Shown one piece after another: positions 9,608 through 17,641 of a stretch of 64,000 nt of DNA. Each line of letters opens with the position of its first letter. Position 1 is the first letter of the stretch. The DNA is taken from positions 4,700,001 through 4,764,000 of the forward strand of contig NZ_CP073653.1 of the NCBI RefSeq assembly GCF_018223745.1, in the 5' to 3' direction. This DNA is from Clostridium beijerinckii. Its GTDB lineage: Bacteria; Bacillota; Clostridia; Clostridiales; Clostridiaceae. The notes beneath the pieces were generated by a model. The model saw only the letters and a list, made by a program, of their open reading frames with translations. It had not been told where the DNA came from and searched no databases. The translations under genes and the position numbers were made by a program.

Positions 9608-10183
9608 TTATTTAGCTTCATACTGCTTAACTAACTTGTAGAATGTTGTTTTCTTTAAGTCTAATATTCTCATTACATCAACACCCTTAATAGTTCCCTC
9701 TTTCATCATCTTATAATACTTATCCCATTGTTTAGGATATTCTATGGCTTTTCTACCTTTATATTTACCCTCTTGAACTGCTATTGCTATTCCTTCCATT
9801 TGTCTATCCTTAATATAATCTCTTTCCAATTGTGCTACTGCTCCAAAGATTGTTAGCATAAACATACCAGTTGGAGTTGTTGTGTCTATTTCCTCTTTTA
9901 TAGATTTAAATATAACACCTTTATGATTTAACTGTTCAACTAATCCTATAAGATCTTTGGTATTACGTGCAAATCTACTAATACTATCTACTATTAACTT
10001 ATCACCTTCTTCTAATGCACCCATAAGGTTATTTAATACTGGTCTATCTGTTACGTTCTTACCACTAACCTTCTCAATGAATACCTGTTCTTTTGGTATA
10101 TTATATTCTTTAGCCTTTACTTCTTGGCGAATAGGGTTCTGATCTTTGGAACTCACACGTATATAGAAATATGTTTTGTTCAT
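9608..10183 (-). CDS. Small serine recombinase (resolvase/invertase family)
   Basis: About 191 residues. N-terminal resolvase catalytic domain: YFYIRVSSKDQ holds the nucleophilic serine (residues ~11-12), VDSISRFARNTKDL the arginine motif (~68-80), GAVAQLERDYI the E helix (~118-128). The C-terminal ~45 residues are a short helix-turn-helix (VMRILDLKKTTFYKLVKQY). Length matches Tn3-type resolvases, not large phage integrases. It lies between terS and terL, where recombinases are unusual. ATG at 10183 follows GAGGTGG; a GTG three codons upstream is less likely. Confidence 0.92.
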   Translation of the reverse strand: MNKTYFYIRVSSKDQNPIRQEVKAKEYNIPKEQVFIEKVSGKNVTDRPVLNNLMGALEEGDKLIVDSISRFARNTKDLIGLVEQLNHKGVIFKSIKEEIDTTTPTGMFMLTIFGAVAQLERDYIKDRQMEGIAIAVQEGKYKGRKAIEYPKQWDKYYKMMKEGTIKGVDVMRILDLKKTTFYKLVKQYEAK

Positions 10184-10192
10184 ATTTACCAC

Positions 10193-10496
10193 CTCATAGA
10201 TTATTTATCTTATGAGTTAATTATATCATTCAGTTCGTTTGAAGTCAATTTGTTTTACGAACTATTTTTAAGTATTTTTCAACCAAGAAATGCCACTTTA
10301 AAGGATATAAGTTTGTTATTGTTTGTAGTATACCCTAAATGAACTAAAAAACTCAGCGTTTGTAAACTTTTGACAGATCTAGATTTAAATATAATGTTGA
10401 ATTAATACTACACTAACATTAATTACATATATTTACACGAATTATGTTTAATGGTAGACTATTCTTACAATAACAATAATTTTAAGGAGTGATAAT
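10193..10496. promoter_or_regulatory. Divergent intergenic region between resolvase and plus-strand gene
   Basis: 304 AT-rich bases. On the minus strand a CTCAT...ATGAG inverted repeat (10195-10216) lies just before the resolvase ribosome site and could be an operator. The plus-strand gene has a good AAGGAG site at about 10484. No confident -35/-10 pair is claimed. Confidence 0.35.
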
Positions 10497-11090
10497 ATGG
10501 ATTGGGATAAGTTTAAAGATGCTCAGGATTCAAAGGTAAACGAAGAACAAAAAATAAAAGAACTTAAAGATAAATGGGTTTTACTTAATCAACAATGTAC
10601 AGATCTATATAAGGAATTTGATAAATTAACTTATAGTACTAAAATTACTATGGAAAATCAAGCAATTGCAGATTTTAAAAATTACTTTAAAGAAAAAAAT
10701 TTTAATATATCAGTAAATAGTGGTGATATTAGTGCTGTATATGGAGATGGCAAAATAATATTCAGTATTAATGGTGATTTTGGTTATGGAATACACTTTT
10801 ATGTTGGACAAACTCTGCAAGATTGCAAAGTATTTAGTATAGATATGGCAAAAGAATTTTATAGTAAATATAAGCAGTTAATTGTTGATGAAATCCAAGA
10901 AAACAGCACTTTACAATTTGCTGAGGAACAGATTAAAGCATTGGAAAATAACATTAATTCCATAAAAAACAAAATAAAGGATATCAAGTTAATAACATTT
11001 ATTTTTGATTTAGATAGTCATTATTCAGGTATGAGTGGTCAATTTTCCAATATACAACCTATATTAGATACATTAAAAGACCACAGCTAG
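10497..11090 (+). CDS. Unknown coiled-coil protein, reversed relative to the late genes
   Basis: 197 residues; not recognised. Residues 10-50 and 140-170 are heptad-rich helices. The centre (55-110) is strand-rich (FNISVNSGDISAVYGDGKIIFSINGDFGYG). It reads opposite to every late phage gene and has its own AAGGAG site and its own terminator. That makes it an independently expressed cargo (moron-like) gene placed between the terminase subunits. There is no membrane segment or signal peptide. Function unknown. Confidence 0.7.
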   Translation: MDWDKFKDAQDSKVNEEQKIKELKDKWVLLNQQCTDLYKEFDKLTYSTKITMENQAIADFKNYFKEKNFNISVNSGDISAVYGDGKIIFSINGDFGYGIHFYVGQTLQDCKVFSIDMAKEFYSKYKQLIVDEIQENSTLQFAEEQIKALENNINSIKNKIKDIKLITFIFDLDSHYSGMSGQFSNIQPILDTLKDHS

Positions 11091-11096
11091 TTTATA

Positions 11097-11126
11097 AATA
11101 CCCTCAGTTCGAGGGTATACTTATTT
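11097..11126 (+). terminator. Terminator of the reversed cargo gene
   Basis: ATACCCTC/GAGGGTAT stem (11098-11105 with 11111-11118), loop AGTTC, then a T-rich tail on the plus strand, seven bases after the stop codon. Confidence 0.8.
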
Positions 11127-11474
11127 AACTCTCCAACCAGTACAATAATGTTTATACAATATATAACGATCTTATACTACATACTCTATATACATTATTA
11201 CTGGTGCACATTGGTACACTAACTATTGCACTAATTATTATATTGTTGGTACATGATGGACAACTTTAATTAATATGATAGCTTTACCTATTTATTGTAA
11301 ACATTTGTTCTTCTATTAATTTCTCTAAAAGTACCAAAAGAATTGATACATGATTAGGATAGTTTTATAGTATAATTAATCTCCAAGTAACTAGATAAAA
11401 TTTATATATACTGTTCTATCCTAATCATATACTTTTATAGATGTGACATTTAAGAACTGAAATCATATAATATA
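11127..11474. repeat. Gene-free stretch with two inverted repeats next to terS
   Basis: No gene seen. One inverted repeat pairs CCAGTACAATAATG (about 11137-11150) with CATTATTACTGG (about 11192-11203). A second is a perfect 13-bp pair, ATGATTAGGATAG (11350-11362) with CTATCCTAATCAT (11416-11428). The second sits just downstream of terS and might be a terminator-like or packaging-related structure. Confidence 0.4.
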
Positions 11475-11936
11475 CTAATTAGCTTTGTCTAATTCAATTA
11501 CATTATTAGATTCAAAATCCTGTTCCAATGTAGCAAGATAAGATTGTTTTTCATCATCATTGGAATTATTTAGCTTATTATCTATTAGACTTGTTTCGAC
11601 TTTACTTGTCACAGCCCCAAGATTCCTGTCAATTATGTACTTATTGGCTTCAAAACTCTTAGAATTCGATTCATCTTGTGCTATTTTAGCTATGTTAGCT
11701 ATTGCCATATCTAAATGTGTAGATAGCTTATTTTTTGCGTCTAAAATTTTAGATTCTGTAAAAAGGTCTGAAGATTTTTGAAGCTGCTCCTTAAAAACCT
11801 CATTATTATTCAACCAATTATAGATGGTTTTTTCACTAACTCCAATTGAACTTGCTATCTGCAATTTACTCATAGTTCCTACAACTAATAGATTTATAGC
11901 TTCCATTTGTTGGTCTGTTAAAGTCTTCTTTGACAT
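11475..11936 (-). CDS. terS: Terminase small subunit
   Basis: 153 residues. An N-terminal helix-turn-helix (residues ~8-45, LTDQQMEAINLLVVGTMSKL, then IGVSEKTIYNWL) is followed by a long helical oligomerisation region and an acidic tail. This is the build of phBC6A51-type small terminases, which recognise the packaging site and dock DNA to TerL. ATG follows GTGAGGTGATAATAA. TerL normally follows directly; here 2.6 kb of other DNA intervenes. It could also be a general regulator, but position at the head of the late block favours terminase. Confidence 0.75.
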   Translation of the reverse strand: MSKKTLTDQQMEAINLLVVGTMSKLQIASSIGVSEKTIYNWLNNNEVFKEQLQKSSDLFTESKILDAKNKLSTHLDMAIANIAKIAQDESNSKSFEANKYIIDRNLGAVTSKVETSLIDNKLNNSNDDEKQSYLATLEQDFESNNVIELDKAN

Positions 11937-12123
11937 TTATTATCACCTCACTTTTCTGTTACAAACTTACAATCTATAGAAGATCATAACTTGCTAAACT
12001 TACAATATTAATATTTTATATGCTCTAACATAGTTCTAGCACCTAATGCAGAATCCAAATTAACACGAAAACTTTGTATATTACTCCCGTCTTTATAAAT
12101 TAATAATGTTATTTTTGCATAAT

Positions 12124-12149
12124 AAAAGGCGAGAATTAATTCCCACCTA
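12124..12149 (-). terminator. Terminator at end of coiled-coil membrane gene
   Basis: A GC-topped palindromic stem, GGTGGGAATT with AATTCTCGCC (12129-12147), followed by TTTTATT on the minus strand and overlapping the stop codon at 12147. Confidence 0.7.
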
Positions 12150-13004
12150 AAATATATCTCTTATTATTTTATTGCATGCTTTTTGTATAATATCATTATT
12201 ACTCTTATTTTCTTTTATAACATTTTGAATTCCCTTTAATTGCTCAATCAATAAGTTATTATTTTTTATTTTTAATTCTTCTGATTCTTTTTCTTTTTTG
12301 GCTTCTTCTTCTTTTTTAATTTCTTCTAGCCTTTCATTTATAACATTTATCAATATATCTATTGCTTTATTCTTGTTTTCTTTATTTTTATTTAATATAA
12401 TTTTTGCTATACTGGTCACAACTATTACAATAATAAAGATACTAAAAATAGTAACTATATATACTGATTTTATCCATGTTCCCTTAATATCCTCTAACTG
12501 TTTTCTTGAATTATCAAATAAAATTCCTTCCTTTTCTGTATCTTGTCTTATTATTCTATTAGCATTTTTTACTTCTGGAATGTTATCTAATCTTTCAATT
12601 TCAGCTGCGTCATTTACTTTTTCGGCATTTTCATATTTTTCCGTATATTTAAATAATATTTCACTGCTACTATCTATCTCTTTACTAAGTTCATCGTGTT
12701 TTTCAATAAAATTTTGTGCTATTCCATATGACTGACCTATTTTATTATTCAAGTTTAGTGATAATGTACCAATAATAGCTACTATTGAAAATGCTAAACT
12801 TATAGCTGCTATCCAATTAAATTCTTTACAATGCTCTTTTTTACTTTCCAAAGAAATTCTTTTTAATTTTAAATCCTCTTTTTTTTCATTTTCATAATGT
12901 GATTTTATTGCTGTAATTAGCTTTGTATTAATATTTTGAATATCATTATCTATTTTAACTCCTTCATTTTTGATGTGTTTTATAATTGTATTATTCTTAA
13001 ACAT
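12147..13004 (-). CDS. Two-span membrane protein with long coiled coils, unknown
   Basis: 285 residues, not recognised. Two transmembrane helices are clear: about 58-82 (WIAAISLAFSIVAIIGTLSL) and about 183-210 (VYIVTIFSIFIIVIVVTSIA). The ~100-residue segment between them is charged and helical. The C-terminal ~75 residues are a Glu/Lys-rich coiled coil. Both ends are probably cytoplasmic. It has a strong GGGGGG ribosome site and its own terminator. It sits at the end of the 12.1-15.1 kb accessory group, so a role as a membrane effector, superinfection-exclusion or defence component is possible but unproven. Confidence 0.7.
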   Translation of the reverse strand: MFKNNTIIKHIKNEGVKIDNDIQNINTKLITAIKSHYENEKKEDLKLKRISLESKKEHCKEFNWIAAISLAFSIVAIIGTLSLNLNNKIGQSYGIAQNFIEKHDELSKEIDSSSEILFKYTEKYENAEKVNDAAEIERLDNIPEVKNANRIIRQDTEKEGILFDNSRKQLEDIKGTWIKSVYIVTIFSIFIIVIVVTSIAKIILNKNKENKNKAIDILINVINERLEEIKKEEEAKKEKESEELKIKNNNLLIEQLKGIQNVIKENKSNNDIIQKACNKIIRDIF

Positions 13005-13054
13005 ATAATTATCCCCCCACGATAATCATACCATATTTATGCAATTTATTACAT

Positions 13055-13083
13055 AAAAAGAACCCTAAATAAATAGAGTTCTT
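13055..13083 (-). terminator. Terminator after the 80-residue gene
   Basis: AAGAAC/GTTCTT stem extended through CCTA/TAG (13058-13083) then TTTT on the minus strand, a few bases beyond the stop codon at 13089. Confidence 0.7.
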
Positions 13084-13088
13084 AACTT

Positions 13089-13331
13089 TTAAATTCCTGC
13101 TTTATCAATAGCTTTAAATATTTCTTCATCAACAGAATCTTTATCATATTCGATTTTATTAATTAATTCATCAAACTGCTTTCTGAATTTTTGAATATTA
13201 GTTGCTAAAAATCCATCAGACATAGCACCACTTTTTTCATAATATCTGTCATTTTCTAAATTTTTTAAAATATAATACATTTCATTTAATTCATGAGAAT
13301 ATTTCTTTCTTACATCAACTTCCTTTACCAT
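13089..13331 (-). CDS. Small acidic helical protein, unknown
   Basis: 80 residues, not recognised. Charged and mostly helical (NEMYYILKNLENDRYYEKSG). It has an AAGGAG ribosome site, follows the 386-residue gene by 33 bases and ends in a terminator. It is probably the last gene of the DUF4365 transcript. Could be a small regulator or antitoxin-sized partner; nothing specific shows this. Confidence 0.65.
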   Translation of the reverse strand: MVKEVDVRKKYSHELNEMYYILKNLENDRYYEKSGAMSDGFLATNIQKFRKQFDELINKIEYDKDSVDEEIFKAIDKAGI

Positions 13332-13364
13332 AATATCTACTCCTTATTTAATACTAAAAAATAA

Positions 13365-14525
13365 TTATATAATTTTTAAATCTTTATAATTCACTAACAT
13401 CCACGTTTTTCCTTCCTTTAGTAATTCACCGCTTATTGTTATTTCTTGATCTTGTTTATGAGCCTCACACGCCCTTTTATAATCCACATCACTTAGTTCT
13501 ATTTTTACATTTTTAGATTTTCCTTCAACCTCTGTCTGCATAACTATGTTTCTCTCAACTGAATTGCCTTGAGAATCTTTCCTATTAATTAATTTAATGA
13601 TTCTGCCTCTTATTCCTTGTTCAATACTTTTCACTTCTTTATATTTCTCTGATAATATCTTAACCTTGTAAAAATCTTTATTTTCTAATATAACTTTTTC
13701 TTTAATATCATCAGGTCTAGGTAATAAATCTGACCATGTAACCTTTGATTCAATTTTCACATCATAATTCTCTAGATTAAAGTTTAACAAAGCATCACAC
13801 ATATTTGCATTTAGTCCTTTTTTATATCCATTTTCAAATAAAGTATCCATATCTTTTTCTCTAATATTATAAATACCATTTTGAATTCTTTTAATTATTT
13901 TTCTTTCTTCTGGCAAAGTTTCAATTATCTCGTTTTCATTTATTTGTAGTTGCTCATGCATATAATTATCAATTTCTACATTAAACACATAGCTTCCAAA
14001 AGCTGTTTGACCTAATTTATACCTTGATAATTTTTCGTGCGAATTTTTATTTGTTCTAAAAAAGTGTGGTTGTGGATGTTCCTCATTAAAAATAGCGGAT
14101 AAAATTAATTTTTTTAATCCCTCAACAATATTTGATCCATACTCTAAAGGAATTATTCCTTCATCTGATAATTTAGAAATAATTCTAAAGCTTAAAATAT
14201 CTTTTTGTGATTTATTAGTCTCAATTTCTTTATTTAAGATAAAAACATTATTATTACTTTCTTTCCATACTTCAGAGATTAATTTTTGATTTGATAATTC
14301 TTTTAATTCAGCTAATATCTCTATTGCCTCATTAATTTTCCTATGTGAATCTTTAAAATTACTTTTTGCTGGTAAGGACAAGCTATATTCTTCATCATCA
14401 ATTATTTTTCTGAATAGTTTAATTTTTTTATTTGGAAATTCTATATCTTCTACCCATAAATTTTTAATCAAGTATTTTTCAAAGGTTTCTATAGTTGTAT
14501 CATTAATTTGATTTAAATTAAACAT
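13365..14525 (-). CDS. Unknown partner of the DUF4365 protein, cargo gene
   Basis: 386 residues, not recognised as a named family. The N-terminal two thirds is a mixed alpha/beta region. The C-terminal ~100 residues (from about 290) are strand-rich and look like a small beta-barrel, ending with GKTWMLVNYKDLKII. The ATG overlaps the upstream TGA by one base (TGATG), so translation is coupled to the DUF4365 gene. There is no transmembrane segment. Tight coupling to a nuclease-like protein inside a prophage suggests a two-part defence or exclusion module; this is inference from context. Confidence 0.7.
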   Translation of the reverse strand: MFNLNQINDTTIETFEKYLIKNLWVEDIEFPNKKIKLFRKIIDDEEYSLSLPAKSNFKDSHRKINEAIEILAELKELSNQKLISEVWKESNNNVFILNKEIETNKSQKDILSFRIISKLSDEGIIPLEYGSNIVEGLKKLILSAIFNEEHPQPHFFRTNKNSHEKLSRYKLGQTAFGSYVFNVEIDNYMHEQLQINENEIIETLPEERKIIKRIQNGIYNIREKDMDTLFENGYKKGLNANMCDALLNFNLENYDVKIESKVTWSDLLPRPDDIKEKVILENKDFYKVKILSEKYKEVKSIEQGIRGRIIKLINRKDSQGNSVERNIVMQTEVEGKSKNVKIELSDVDYKRACEAHKQDQEITISGELLKEGKTWMLVNYKDLKII

Positions 14526-15085
14526 CAAACTATTTCCCCTTTCTTAACTTTCCCCATTAGTTCCTTCAAAGATTTATCATCAAATATTTGATTTCTTGGT
14601 ATTTCAATTGTTATTGTTTCCTTATTATTTGTCTCTTGCAGACCTGACAAGTAGCACCACCATGCACAATCCTTAAACATTGTTCCATTCTCAGTAACTT
14701 TAATCCATTCGTCTTTATTTCTTGGAAGCTTATATACTATAAGTATTCTCGGAGTACATATTTCATCATCTACTAAATCATTATAATTTTTTGATTCCAA
14801 ACTATATTTAATCAAATCTTTTTCCATTTTTACATTAATTGAAGCTTTTAATTGAAAATCTAATTTACAACCATCTGATAGTAGTCTTTTTTCCCCACCT
14901 TTTTTTCTCACTTTAATTCCAGAAAAAGTTCCATCTATCCCATAATCATTTACTGGTTGCTCAAAATTAAAACCAGCATAGTTGGCTATTGCTTTTACAT
15001 AAGCTGCACTTATTCCTTCTTTTGTGTGTTCTTCTGTTAAATTATTATCTAAGTTTTCCTGAATTTTATTTACAGTCGCCTCCAT
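14525..15085 (-). CDS. DUF4365-like protein, PD-(D/E)xK nuclease fold candidate
   Basis: 186 residues. The pattern EEHTKEGISAAYVKAIANYAG (trimmed: HTKEGISAAYVKAIA, 20-34), then NDYGIDG (46-52), then LDFQLKAS (75-82) matches DUF4365, which has a restriction-endonuclease-like core with D...Q-x-K catalytic residues (D76, Q78, K80). Such domains are common in prophage and island defence genes, where they cut or sense nucleic acid. The start follows GGGGGAGTTAAA. It is the first gene of a coupled pair with the 386-residue protein. DNA cleavage is inferred from family, not shown. Confidence 0.75.
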   Translation of the reverse strand: MEATVNKIQENLDNNLTEEHTKEGISAAYVKAIANYAGFNFEQPVNDYGIDGTFSGIKVRKKGGEKRLLSDGCKLDFQLKASINVKMEKDLIKYSLESKNYNDLVDDEICTPRILIVYKLPRNKDEWIKVTENGTMFKDCAWWCYLSGLQETNNKETITIEIPRNQIFDDKSLKELMGKVKKGEIV

Positions 15086-15205
15086 TTTAACTCCCCCTAT
15101 ATAACATAATTATATGAGGATTGTAAAAATATATCAAATAGAAACTTTTTTTACATATAACCTATATGATTCCATACAGTATATAAAATTAACAAAAAAC
15201 CACTT

Positions 15206-15583
15206 TTATTTTATTTCTATCCAACCAATATCTCTATTCTTCCAAGCATATATCTTGAAAATATAGTCCCTATGTAAATTCATCATCATTTTCCATTTCA
15301 AATTAAACTTAGCATCCCAAATCGACTTTACTGGTGGCTTTATATCTATAATTACTATTTTTTTATCATTCATTTCTAATGTAAAATCACTTTTATATGT
15401 AATGGCTTGTATCTTTTTAGAACCCAACATAAAAGGCTCTTGCAATATATACTTTACTTGCCTATCAATTTTTTTGATATTTAATTTATCTCTATTTTCT
15501 TGAAGATAACAAAAGAATTGGAACTCTGATTTTGAATCCCAACTCTCACCATTATCATCTATGTACTTTTTAATTCTTTTCAT
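15206..15583 (-). CDS. DUF1064-type phage nuclease
   Basis: 125 residues. Acidic and basic residues are spaced as in PD-(D/E)xK resolvase-like nucleases: E20 (SKSEFQFF), D66 (YKSDFTL), then D80-I-K82 (IIDIKPP). This is the pattern of DUF1064 proteins found in replication modules of many phages, thought to process branched or recombining DNA. The ATG overlaps the upstream stop (TAATG). It is the last gene of a coupled trio. It is full length for the family. Confidence 0.8.
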   Translation of the reverse strand: MKRIKKYIDDNGESWDSKSEFQFFCYLQENRDKLNIKKIDRQVKYILQEPFMLGSKKIQAITYKSDFTLEMNDKKIVIIDIKPPVKSIWDAKFNLKWKMMMNLHRDYIFKIYAWKNRDIGWIEIK

Positions 15584-15840
15584 TATTTTATACCTTTAGT
15601 ATATTCTTTGCATTGTCTTTCAAATTCTTCACACTTTCTTACATATTCTTCTCGTGATATTTTAAATCGTTCATTTACTTTAGCTAATTCTACAGATGTT
15701 CGTTTATCAACTTCAAACCATTCTCTATCTCTTTTTATAGTATCCCTTAATCCTTTATTCTCCTGTTGTAATATGTCAATCCTTGCACTAAGAAATAAAG
15801 CTATTATACCTAATCCTAAAATGAGTATTAAATCTATCAT
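15583..15840 (-). CDS. Small membrane-anchored coiled-coil protein
   Basis: 85 residues. One N-terminal transmembrane helix (about 1-20, MIDLILILGLGIIALFLSA) is followed by a charged coiled coil. ATG at 15840 overlaps the upstream stop as TAATG and has a very strong GGGAGGTG site, preferred over a start six codons upstream. Similar one-span helix-plus-coil proteins occur beside nuclease genes in phages; the role is unknown. A spanin-like or membrane-tether role is only a guess. Confidence 0.65.
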   Translation of the reverse strand: MIDLILILGLGIIALFLSARIDILQQENKGLRDTIKRDREWFEVDKRTSVELAKVNERFKISREEYVRKCEEFERQCKEYTKGIK

Positions 15841-16313
15841 TAGCAAACACCTCCCCATCTTTTCTTTGTCTTAATTCTACTTATAGTAGATGGATCAACA
15901 TTAAATCTTTCTGCAATTTCCTTATTAGTTTTACCTTTAGCTATTAATTCCCTAATAAATTTAACATCATCTTCATCCAATTTTCTTTTATATTCACTTG
16001 CATATGTTGGATATTTATTGCACACAATTACATTATCAATTCTTTTAAAATGCTCGATATACATTTCTTCAATATCTCTAGCTTTCTCATCATCTTCTAT
16101 ATTGAATTCTAATGTTTCAACATGAAATTTATTAACTATATTGTATGCTTCTTGTAGTGTCTTATTATCGTGTACATTTCTCCTTAATTTACTACCATTC
16201 CCACTAAGTCTTTCATGTTTACCACTTCCCAAATACACATAACTTATATCTCCATCATTAACCCAAACTGCATATACTAATTGTTTATTTTTATCAATAT
16301 TTTTATTTACCAT
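15840..16313 (-). CDS. Endonuclease-like protein with GIY-YIG-like N-terminus and HTH
   Basis: 157 residues. The N-terminus (LVYAVWVNDGDISYVYLGSG, residues ~12-31, with an R near 35 and N near 49) loosely follows a GIY-YIG module, and EEMYIEHF near 96 could carry the family glutamate. The C-terminal ~40 residues are a helix-turn-helix of the kind found in homing endonucleases (TNKEIAERFNVDPSTISRI, then a KKRW tail). Homing-type endonucleases are frequent in phages. The catalytic half is divergent and might be inactive; the HTH is secure. Confidence 0.6.
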   Translation of the reverse strand: MVNKNIDKNKQLVYAVWVNDGDISYVYLGSGKHERLSGNGSKLRRNVHDNKTLQEAYNIVNKFHVETLEFNIEDDEKARDIEEMYIEHFKRIDNVIVCNKYPTYASEYKRKLDEDDVKFIRELIAKGKTNKEIAERFNVDPSTISRIKTKKRWGGVC

Positions 16314-16454
16314 AATTAAAATCCCCCATTCAATTTATAATTTATTTTATTTTTATATTGCCTTATTTTGTTTCAAGTGTTATAATTAAGTGAATACTTA
16401 TAGATTTTTATTTTTAAAAAAGTATAATATAAGGTAGCCAAAATTATGACCACC

Positions 16455-16937
16455 TTATCTAACTACTTTTAAATAATTTGTTTCTTTATTAGTGCTTCTA
16501 GCTCCATAGTTAAAGAACATATCAAAAGCACCAACACCTGTTTTTTCTTCTAATTTATAACTAACTCCCATCATCATACTTATTGCTGCTTGTTCAAATA
16601 GAACTTCATCTAACAAAGTTTCCATTAAAAACTCTGCTACATTATCTTCATTAAATGTATCTGTAACAGATAATAAAGTATCTACGTATTGTTTACTACT
16701 ATAGTAATCTTTCTCCCCATATTTATCTCCATCAAAGATTTTCTTCATTGGATATACATTTAAAAAATCTTGTATTTTAACTCCAACCATCATATTGTGT
16801 ACATTGTTATAAAATTCCCAACATTTTTCTTTATCCCTTAATCCAAAAGATTCTCTAAGTATCTTTCTTTTACCAACACCACTAATTCTATGTACTCTAT
16901 TTAAAGTTCCTGTAACTGCTACTAAATCTTCTAACAT
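16455..16937 (-). CDS. Unknown phage early protein
   Basis: 160 residues, not recognised. A central helical part contains VHNMMVGVKIQDFLNVYP and a Met-rich helix (AAISMMMGVSYKLE). It begins two bases after the preceding gene ends, so the two form one transcript. There is no signal peptide or convincing membrane span. It lies in the replication half of the prophage. Confidence 0.7.
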   Translation of the reverse strand: MLEDLVAVTGTLNRVHRISGVGKRKILRESFGLRDKEKCWEFYNNVHNMMVGVKIQDFLNVYPMKKIFDGDKYGEKDYYSSKQYVDTLLSVTDTFNEDNVAEFLMETLLDEVLFEQAAISMMMGVSYKLEEKTGVGAFDMFFNYGARSTNKETNYLKVVR

Positions 16938-16939
16938 AA

Positions 16940-17641
16940 TTAAGCCACCTTTCTTAATTGGTTTATAAGTTCATTTATAGAATTATTAATGTTGCAATAA
17001 GCTGTATCTATAACAATTCTAGCTTTAGAAATAATTGTACTATCATCTGCATGTCTATAAGCTATTATTTCATTTTCAATATATGAACACCCAACATTTT
17101 GTATATTGAGTTCTTTACATCTTTTAAGTAATTTATCTCTAATTTCTTTTTGTTTCCATGAACTGTCGATTTGAGATAAGCAATTATATAAATCTCTAAC
17201 AATATCTTTTAGATTAGTAATATCATCTAAAACTATTCTATCTTCAACAAATCTTTCAGTTAGCTGCTTTGTGAGTTCCTGAACTTTGTCCATTTTATTT
17301 TTATTAGTCCAGTTTGCAATACTCTTGATTTTCCTCTTATAGAAACTTGGTGTCTGTCTAGCAAATTGTTGTTTATAATTCAAGGTGCTCTCATAAATAT
17401 CAGTAATTAATCCTTTAATAATTTGAACTGAATCATCTGATACATCTGTAATAAACTCTGCATATAAACTATCATATACACCATCAATTTCTTCTTCAAA
17501 AATCTGTAATACAATTTTATCTTTTTGTTTCTTTAGATTGTACATATAGCAGCCATTCTCAAGTTCCCATTCCTCTCTATCATTTAAGGTAGATTGAATA
17601 GCTCCTAATATTTCTTTGTTTGTTAATACTTTTTTACTCAT
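16940..17641 (-). CDS. Unknown phage early protein, helical
   Basis: 233 residues, not recognised. Largely helical and rich in Asp/Glu/Lys, with basic patches (FYKRKIKSIANWTNKNKMD, near 120) that could bind nucleic acid. The start follows AGAAGGAGAATGTAAA, just after a short GCCT/AGGC hairpin. It leads the downstream pair and follows a 634-base structured gap containing one copy of the phage leader module. Confidence 0.7.
   Translation of the reverse strand: MSKKVLTNKEILGAIQSTLNDREEWELENGCYMYNLKKQKDKIVLQIFEEEIDGVYDSLYAEFITDVSDDSVQIIKGLITDIYESTLNYKQQFARQTPSFYKRKIKSIANWTNKNKMDKVQELTKQLTERFVEDRIVLDDITNLKDIVRDLYNCLSQIDSSWKQKEIRDKLLKRCKELNIQNVGCSYIENEIIAYRHADDSTIISKARIVIDTAYCNINNSINELINQLRKVA

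Noticed and set aside
9608-10183. Resolvase as the prophage integrase
   Set aside because: It is a short Tn3-type enzyme in the middle of the late genes; the tyrosine recombinase at the prophage edge is the integrase.
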